Below the pieces are notes generated by a model. The model did no database searches, was not told the DNA's origin, and saw only the letters and a program-made list of their open reading frames with translations. Shown here in pieces: positions 48,220-53,198 of a DNA stretch of 53,198 nucleotides. The DNA lies in NCBI GenBank assembly GCA_015232405.1, contig JADFZS010000018.1, forward strand, positions 1 to 53,198. The letters are read 5' to 3'. Position numbers and translations under genes: made by a program. Source of the DNA: Magnetococcales bacterium (GTDB lineage: Bacteria > Pseudomonadota > Magnetococcia > Magnetococcales > JADFYX01). How positions within the stretch are numbered: position 1 is the first letter of the stretch; the number at the start of each line of letters is the position of its first letter.

Positions 48220-48717
48220 ATGTTTAGAATTCTGCTCACACTGTTTATTATTGTCCCAATTTTAGAAATCTATCTTTTAATCCAAGTTGGAGAGAAGATC
48301 GGTCTGTTTGCAACTCTGGCAACAATTGTCTTAACAGCAATTATTGGGGCATCTCTTGTGCGTCGGGAGGGTATTAAAACTTTAAACTCTCTACAGGCCC
48401 GACTCAACAACCAGGAGTTACCGGGAAAGGAACTTGCTGACGGTGCTATGTTGCTATTGGCAGGGGTTCTGTTGGTAACTCCTGGATTTTTTACCGATGG
48501 CGTTGGCTTTTTCTTGGCTTTTCCTATTAGTCGTGCACTGTTAAGAAACAGCCTTATCTCTGCTTTATCAGCCCATGTTCAGAGTGGCAACCAAGGTTTT
48601 TATACCCACACCACATCATCTGGACCCCAAGATAATTCCACTATTGAGGGGGAGTTTCAGCACCATGATGAACAACCAGATCCACCAAAGGATCAACCAC
48701 CTGCAAAGCTGCCTTAA
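48220..48717 (+). CDS. fxsA: FxsA-family membrane protein
   Basis: A small inner-membrane protein. In E. coli, FxsA overproduction alleviates the exclusion of phage T7 by F plasmids; its normal role is unclear. The 165-aa product has the family core: 'FIIVPILEIYLLIQVGEKIG', 'TIVLTAIIGASLVRREGI', then 'ADGAMLLLAGVLLVTPGFFTDGVGF'. Three to four TM segments are followed by a polar, Gln/Pro-rich tail. The last 77 bp overlap the convergent tsaC gene. Confidence 0.92.
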   Translation: MFRILLTLFIIVPILEIYLLIQVGEKIGLFATLATIVLTAIIGASLVRREGIKTLNSLQARLNNQELPGKELADGAMLLLAGVLLVTPGFFTDGVGFFLAFPISRALLRNSLISALSAHVQSGNQGFYTHTTSSGPQDNSTIEGEFQHHDEQPDPPKDQPPAKLP

Positions 48718-49366
48718 TATCAGCAATAGGGACAGCTCCAGATCGTAAAAGACTTACCTTATTAAGCTTTTCTTCCACCATCAGTACAGTGGAGGCTAAA
48801 GATGATTCTGAGCTACTACCGGGAATTATACACCCCAACTCAGAGCCAAGCTCTTTTTTTACTCCATGGTGATCCAAGAGAGCTGGACCACCACTACGGT
48901 TGGCACTGGTGGATACCACGGCCCCACCATAAGCTGCTAACAACTCTGCTACCAATGGGGATGATGAGTGTCTGGTTGCGATGAAACCACCGCCCCCTGT
49001 TAAACGAGGCGAGACCTCTGGCAGAGCAGGCAAAACCAGTGTCAAAGGGCCGGGCCAGAATTTAGCCATGAGAGCCTGTACCAGAGAGCTGTTGAGGCTT
49101 GTGGCTTGCACCATATCAAACAGAAATGTACGATCTGGAATGAGCACAATAAAACCCTTGGCTTTAGAACGACTCTTGATCTCAAGGAGTTTATCCAAAG
49201 CCTTGGAGTTGTTGGCCGCCACCCCCAGACCAAAAATAGTCTCTGTGGGATGGGCAATAACACCACCACTCTGCAATACAGCCACAGCCTTCTCTATATC
49301 ATTACTGCTGTGACTTAAACTATCATTGCCGGGATTGAGCGCGCTTTTTTTTGCGGATTTTTTCAT
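48641..49366 (-). CDS. tsaC: Threonylcarbamoyl-AMP synthase, Sua5/YciO/YrdC family
   Basis: This enzyme makes threonylcarbamoyl-AMP from Thr, bicarbonate and ATP, the first step of t6A tRNA modification. The 241-aa product shows 'SGGVIAHPTETIFGLG', 'KSRSKAKGFIVLI' (the KxR site), 'FWPGPLTLVLPA', 'IATRHSSSP' and 'GGAVVSTSANRSGGPA' (the SxN site). It is short, of the TsaC type without the extra Sua5 C-terminal domain. Its 5' end overlaps the PilZ-like gene by 44 bp, and its 3' end overlaps fxsA by 77 bp on the other strand. YciO paralogues cannot be fully excluded. Confidence 0.88.
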   Translation of the reverse strand: MKKSAKKSALNPGNDSLSHSSNDIEKAVAVLQSGGVIAHPTETIFGLGVAANNSKALDKLLEIKSRSKAKGFIVLIPDRTFLFDMVQATSLNSSLVQALMAKFWPGPLTLVLPALPEVSPRLTGGGGFIATRHSSSPLVAELLAAYGGAVVSTSANRSGGPALLDHHGVKKELGSELGCIIPGSSSESSLASTVLMVEEKLNKVSLLRSGAVPIADIKAALQVVDPLVDLVVHHGAETPPQ

Positions 49367-50174
49367 ACATATCTTTTACCAGTTGGTTTGTCTGTTCTTT
49401 CTGCCGTATTTTGGTCTCTTTGTTTTTAATCTCATCCACATAAAGTTCCAACATATGAGGATTATGGACAGATAGTACCTGGCAACCATAGAATACATGC
49501 TCTTTGATACTACCACCCCCTGTCTTGCGGTGTTGGGCCTTGGAGAGAATTTTGACTATGGTATGGATAACCCCGAAATGTTCCCGGCGGGTATCCATGG
49601 CCAATTTTATCTGATCACCTTTTTCAAAGCTCACCTCTTTAGCTATTGCTGAAAAACAAAAACCTTTTGCATGAATATCAACGAGTTTACCTTTTATGAC
49701 TTTATTACCAAATTTATGTTTTCTCGTTGCTGTTATCGAGCATGGCATTGAAGATGGCACAACATGACGTACCAATTTTCTGCGTCCAACCACCTGATAG
49801 ATTTTTGGTAGGCTCAGGCGGAAGGCCTTATTACCGTAGACCTCCTCTTCGCCTAGAAACTTAAGTCGCCGAGCCTCCAGGCCAAATCGGTCATGCTCAT
49901 AACAGATCATGACCTGATCGCTCTTTTTCAAACGAAGATTGTCTGCCTCAGACTGAAAAGGGGCGATATATATTGACAAACCCTTTTCTGCGGTCCAATC
50001 CACATGGCTGGCATTGATAAAATCCGAACGACAAATCGGCTCTTTACCATCAGGAAACACTTTAATCTGACACTCTTTGGATACGGCATTATAGGCCAAT
50101 AGACGAATGACATCCTCCTCTAAAAAGAGGTTTTCAAGCTCTAACAACTCTGCAATAGGATCTTCTTCAGCCAT
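49323..50174 (-). CDS. YcgR/PilZ-like protein with an altered c-di-GMP motif
   Basis: The 283-aa protein has an N-terminal YcgR-type beta domain ('KKSDQVMICYEHDR', 'AFRLSLPKIYQVVGRRKLVRH') joined to a PilZ-like domain. The RxxxR motif of c-di-GMP binding is present in 'RRKLVRH', but the second motif, usually (D/N)xSxxG, reads DIHAKG, with His for Ser. A Lys-rich coiled tail ('MYEKIRKKKRAQS') ends it. YcgR-type proteins brake flagellar rotation or control polysaccharide export. Here it lies among housekeeping genes, upstream of tsaC and downstream of purE. Reduced or altered c-di-GMP binding is possible. Confidence 0.75.
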   Translation of the reverse strand: MAEEDPIAELLELENLFLEEDVIRLLAYNAVSKECQIKVFPDGKEPICRSDFINASHVDWTAEKGLSIYIAPFQSEADNLRLKKSDQVMICYEHDRFGLEARRLKFLGEEEVYGNKAFRLSLPKIYQVVGRRKLVRHVVPSSMPCSITATRKHKFGNKVIKGKLVDIHAKGFCFSAIAKEVSFEKGDQIKLAMDTRREHFGVIHTIVKILSKAQHRKTGGGSIKEHVFYGCQVLSVHNPHMLELYVDEIKNKETKIRQKEQTNQLVKDMYEKIRKKKRAQSRQ

Positions 50175-50198
50175 CGTTATACCCCATTTATACCTGCT

Positions 50199-50711
50199 CT
50201 ATAGGTCAGCAAGACGTAGCTGCAGCGCCTGATCTTTTTTCTCAACTGCTGCTGCCATGTCAAGACTGAACTGTGTAAGCTTTTGGGCAAGAGCTGCATC
50301 TGACAGAGCGAGTATCCTGGCGGCATAAATACCAGCATTTTTCGCTCCAGCTTTACCAATAGCCATACAGGCAACAGGTATGCCTCCTGGCATCTGAACC
50401 GTGGATAACAGAGCATCCATACCCTTTAGGTCGGTTGCCGAAAGTGGTATTGCAACTACAGGCAGAGGTGTGCTTGCTGCAACAACACCAGCAAGATGGG
50501 CAGCAGCTCCAGCCCCCACTATCAATACTTTAATGCCGCGTTCCACAGCTGATTGAGTGTATTTATGGGTTTTTTCTGGGGTTCTGTGAGCCGAAGTAAC
50601 CATCATTTCAAAAGGGATATCAAACCCCTTCAAAGATTTACCAGCCTCCTGCATAACTTCAAAATCGGAGTCAGACCCCATTAAAATTCCAACAACAGGT
50701 TTTTTACTCAT
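50199..50711 (-). CDS. purE: N5-carboxyaminoimidazole ribonucleotide mutase PurE
   Basis: PurE is the class I mutase of de novo purine synthesis; it converts N5-CAIR to CAIR. The 170-aa protein has 'GILMGSDSDFEVMQEA', 'VTSAHRTPEKTHKY' with the catalytic His, and 'GAGAAAHLAGVVAASTPLPVVAIPL', all as in the family. Its start overlaps the purD stop by 4 bp, so the two are co-translated. No purK is adjacent. Confidence 0.98.
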   Translation of the reverse strand: MSKKPVVGILMGSDSDFEVMQEAGKSLKGFDIPFEMMVTSAHRTPEKTHKYTQSAVERGIKVLIVGAGAAAHLAGVVAASTPLPVVAIPLSATDLKGMDALLSTVQMPGGIPVACMAIGKAGAKNAGIYAARILALSDAALAQKLTQFSLDMAAAVEKKDQALQLRLADL

Positions 50712-51994
50712 TTCTCTATCCTAGTAATAGCTCTATAGCCAATATCACGACGACAGTAACAACTGTCCCAGTTTATTTTATCCACCGCTTCGTATGCCCG
50801 TTGCTGGGCCTCTTTAATGCCATCACCCAGTGCCGTAACACCCAGTACCCGACCTCCTGCTGTTACTACCTGATCACCATCAAGTTTGGTCCCTGCATGA
50901 AAAACAGCAACATCAGCCAGGGCATCAGCAGCATCTATACCTGTAATGGGTAGCCCCTTTTTGTAACTACCAGGATAACCTCCAGCAGCCTGTACCACAC
51001 AAAGAGCGGTACGGGAATCCCACTCAATTGATACCCCTGCCAAAGATCCGGTTGCGGATGCCTCCATCAATGGGACCAGATCTGACTTCATACGCATCAA
51101 CAGAGGTTGGGTTTCGGGATCACCAAAACGGGCATTAAACTCCAAAACCTTCATCTCGCCATTGTTTATCATAAGCCCTGCATAAAGCACACCTTTAAAA
51201 GGTCGCCCCTCGGCCGCCATTGCCTCAACAGTTGGTATCATCACCTGTTTGATGACCTGCTCATGGAGTTGGTCGGTTAAAATTGGGGCTGGAGAGTATG
51301 CCCCCATACCACCAGTATTGGGTCCGGTATCACCCTCACCCACTGCCTTATGATCTTGTGAACCTGCCAGAGGCAGAACATTTTTACCATCAACAAAGGC
51401 GATAAATGATAACTCCTCCCCTGCTAAAAACTCTTCAACCACTACAGAATCACCTGCGGAGCCAAACTCCCGGTCCACCATAACCCTTTTGACAGCGTGC
51501 AGTGCCTCATCAAGGGTTTGACAGACTATCGCCCCTTTACCAGCTGCCAGCCCGGAGGTTTTAACCACAATCGGTGCACCCTCTTTTTTGATATATGCAA
51601 TGGCATCATCGGCATTGGTAAAAGATTTGTATTTGGCAGTGGGAATATTATATTTGGCAAATAGCCCTTTCATGAAGGTTTTTGAACCTTCAATCTCTGC
51701 TGCTGCTTTTGAAGGACCAAACACAGCTATTCCCTCTTGTCTGAGAACATCTGCCAAGCCAGCCACCAAAGGACCCTCTGGCCCTATAGCCACAAGATCA
51801 ATATTATTCTCCAAGACAAAAGCCTTGATTGCTGGTAGATCCTCCCCATCAATGGGTACGCACTGGGCTATTTTTGCTATTCCTGCATTTCCAGGTGCAC
51901 AATATAGTTTCTCCAGTAGGGGAGATTGCTTGATTTTCCAAGCTAAAGCATGCTCACGACCACCACCACCTACCAGCAAAATTCTTTTTCCCAT
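50708..51994 (-). CDS. purD: Phosphoribosylamine-glycine ligase PurD
   Basis: PurD (GARS) joins glycine to phosphoribosylamine with ATP, the second step of purine synthesis. The 428-aa product has the N-terminal 'GGGGREHALAWKI', the ATP-grasp stretch 'APIVVKTSGLAAGKGAIVC', 'GEELSFIAFVDG', 'DHKAVGEGDTGPNTGGMGAYSPAP' and 'EFNARFGDPETQPLL'. It forms a tight pair with purE. purH lies upstream on the same strand with a DUF2892 gene and a terminator between. Confidence 0.98.
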   Translation of the reverse strand: MGKRILLVGGGGREHALAWKIKQSPLLEKLYCAPGNAGIAKIAQCVPIDGEDLPAIKAFVLENNIDLVAIGPEGPLVAGLADVLRQEGIAVFGPSKAAAEIEGSKTFMKGLFAKYNIPTAKYKSFTNADDAIAYIKKEGAPIVVKTSGLAAGKGAIVCQTLDEALHAVKRVMVDREFGSAGDSVVVEEFLAGEELSFIAFVDGKNVLPLAGSQDHKAVGEGDTGPNTGGMGAYSPAPILTDQLHEQVIKQVMIPTVEAMAAEGRPFKGVLYAGLMINNGEMKVLEFNARFGDPETQPLLMRMKSDLVPLMEASATGSLAGVSIEWDSRTALCVVQAAGGYPGSYKKGLPITGIDAADALADVAVFHAGTKLDGDQVVTAGGRVLGVTALGDGIKEAQQRAYEAVDKINWDSCYCRRDIGYRAITRIEK

Positions 51995-52301
51995 GAAAAA
52001 CTGACTCCAAATTTACAAAAAACAGATTAGGGAGATAGATATACCCCAAAAAATGACACACTAGCAGAAAGTGATACAATTAGGAAACTAAAATCAACGA
52101 AAAATAAACAGGTAAAAAAAACCCACCAGAACAGTAACTCTGGTGGGTTTTTAATGAACATTTATAAACTAACTACCCCTATTCTTCCAATTTTTCGGGC
52201 TACATTTCAACACAACAAAAAGTCAACAAAAAAGGTGATGCCCATGGAACCTAGCCTCTTTTTTGTTTTGTAGTGAAAAAAACAGGGGATCAATGTTCGG
52301 A
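51995..52301. other. Intergenic gap upstream of purD
   Basis: Just over 300 bp, AT-rich. It holds the strong terminator at 52116-52153 and, on its purD side, the likely purD promoter and ribosome site (GGAG, 11 nt before the ATG). A T-rich inverted pair (around 52227-52266) lies just past the DUF2892 stop. I see no open frame of interest. Confidence 0.5.
52116..52153 (-). terminator. Strong intrinsic terminator downstream of the DUF2892 gene
   Basis: AAACCCACCAGA (52119-52130) and its exact inverse (52139-52150), extended by A/T pairs, form a 12-15-bp stem with an 8-nt loop, followed on the minus strand by eight T. It should end the purH-DUF2892 transcript before purD. It also has U-runs on the plus strand. 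Confidence 0.85.
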
Positions 52302-52514
52302 TCAAGCACTAGCTGTAGGTGTATCTTCAGGTGTAGCACAGGTGCTTATACCCAAAAGAGGATAGGCCGGGCAAAATTTAACCAAGCCTGTCACCAGTGG
52401 AATTATACCGATCCAACCCCAAACTACTTTTGGCCCCACAAAGACCAAAGCTATAAGTGCCAATCCAACAACAATCCGCAAAACTCTATCTACACCACCA
52501 ACATTTGCCTTCAC
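52302..52514 (-). CDS. DUF2892 small membrane protein
   Basis: A 70-aa protein of the YgaP-C-terminal-like DUF2892 family: 'NVGGVDRVLRIVVGLALIAL', a second hydrophobic stretch 'VVWGWIGIIPLVTGLV', and the family ending 'KFCPAYPLLGISTC' with its two Cys. Two TM helices are expected. The role is unknown; it often accompanies rhodanese or sulfur genes, but here it is next to purH. It is probably co-transcribed with it. Confidence 0.88.
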   Translation of the reverse strand: MKANVGGVDRVLRIVVGLALIALVFVGPKVVWGWIGIIPLVTGLVKFCPAYPLLGISTCATPEDTPTASA

Positions 52515-52612
52515 AACATCACCCCTTATAAATAATGGTTTAATTCACAATTGATAACCGTTATGACTACAAGCAGGGAGAAAAGTTTCTTACAAAATGT
52601 TGTTATTTTTTA

Positions 52613-53198
52613 TTAATGTTTAAAATGTCTGTAACCGGTAAATACCATCGCCAACCCTGCTTTGTCGGCGGCATCAATAACCTCTTGATCTCGCATGGAA
52701 CCTCCCGGTTGAATAACCGCTGTTGCACCTGCCTCGGCAGCGGCTTCTACACCATCTGCAAAGGGAAAAAAGGCATCCGAGGCCAACACGGTCCCCACAA
52801 CTGGATCACCTTCGCGCTCAAAACCTTTTGCTGTCTCTCTGGCCTTCCATACAGCAATTCTTGAGGAATCAACCCGGCTCATCTGCCCTGCTCCCACACC
52901 AACTGTACAGAGATCTTTAACATAGACAATTGCATTTGATTTTACATGTTTAACAACTTTCCAGGCAAACAGTAGATCCTTCATCTCCGCCTTGGTAGGA
53001 GCACGCTTTGTTACAACTTTCAGATCATCTTCGTTTACGGTCTGTTTATCGCTCTCTTGTAGCAGCAGGCCACCCACCACTCGTTTCATATCCATATTGG
53101 TTGGACCCTCTGCAACCCCTTGGGTGGTGGCTTGAGTATCCAACTCTGGAGTTACCAATAGACGCAGATTTTTCTTGGCAGACAATACCTCAACTGCA
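52613..53198 (-). CDS. purH: Bifunctional AICAR formyltransferase/IMP cyclohydrolase PurH, C-terminal part
   Basis: The frame is open to the right edge of the window, so this is the last ~195 residues of a longer gene (PurH is usually ~520 aa). It carries the end of the AICAR transformylase domain: 'KKNLRLL', '[12 protein letters not shown]', '[18 protein letters not shown]', '[16 protein letters not shown]', '[29 protein letters not shown]' in outline, and 'FTGYRHFKH' at the end. The TTG at 53185 is internal, not a start. It catalyses the last two steps to IMP, in keeping with purD and purE nearby. Confidence 0.96.
   Translation of the reverse strand, partial: AVEVLSAKKNLRLLVTPELDTQATTQGVAEGPTNMDMKRVVGGLLLQESDKQTVNEDDLKVVTKRAPTKAEMKDLLFAWKVVKHVKSNAIVYVKDLCTVGVGAGQMSRVDSSRIAVWKARETAKGFEREGDPVVGTVLASDAFFPFADGVEAAAEAGATAVIQPGGSMRDQEVIDAADKAGLAMVFTGYRHFKH

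Overview
The window looks like chromosomal DNA of a motile Gram-negative bacterium, most likely an alphaproteobacterium or a relative such as the Magnetococcia. The reasons are: SecB and SecA together; an F1-only ATP synthase operon (atpHAGDC) with no F0 genes beside it, as is usual in Alphaproteobacteria; RNase PH; a sigma-54-type promoter in front of flgK; and several flagellins with FliW and FliS partners. The DNA looks moderately AT-rich by eye (not counted). Several genes probably use TTG or GTG starts. I see no rRNA, tRNA, CRISPR array, transposase or phage gene. The taxonomic call is an inference.

Layout. 1-6.6 kb: the end of a family-2 glycosyltransferase with a suspicious stop codon, an unusual ABC ATPase, secB, queF, a small membrane protein coupled to mutS, a nested fold-back repeat and a PII-like protein. 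6.7-12.5 kb (minus strand): a GT4 glycosyltransferase, secA and murJ. 12.5-17.9 kb (plus strand): rpsT with its promoter, leader hairpin and terminator, a DEAD-box helicase, an M16 peptidase, rph and hemW. 18.1-29.5 kb (minus strand): a late flagellar cluster running flgK, flgL, fliW, a 712-aa flagellin, fliW, a small ORF, a 274-aa flagellin, a small FlaG-position gene, fliD, two fliS genes and a FliT-like gene. 30.0-40.5 kb (plus strand): suhB, a membrane TPR protein, a second copy of the fold-back repeat, and a 2541-aa secreted protein of about 19 Fn3-like repeats, each carrying a cysteine pair, followed by cadherin-like domains. 40.5-48 kb (minus strand): srkA, glmU and the F1 operon. 48.2 kb to the end: fxsA (plus strand), then on the minus strand tsaC, a YcgR/PilZ-like protein, purE, purD, a DUF2892 protein and the 3' part of purH.

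The most interesting points are: (1) a palindromic repeat family lying on stop codons at 6005-6172 and 32419-32468, where the first copy appears to hold a second fold-back element flanked by a 9-bp direct repeat; (2) the giant CX6C-repeat protein, with block duplication of its repeats and an unassigned C-terminal domain; (3) two flagellin genes of very different size, each preceded by its own FliW, plus two FliS paralogues; (4) an ABC ATPase that keeps Walker A and B but has lost the Q-loop Gln and the H-loop His.
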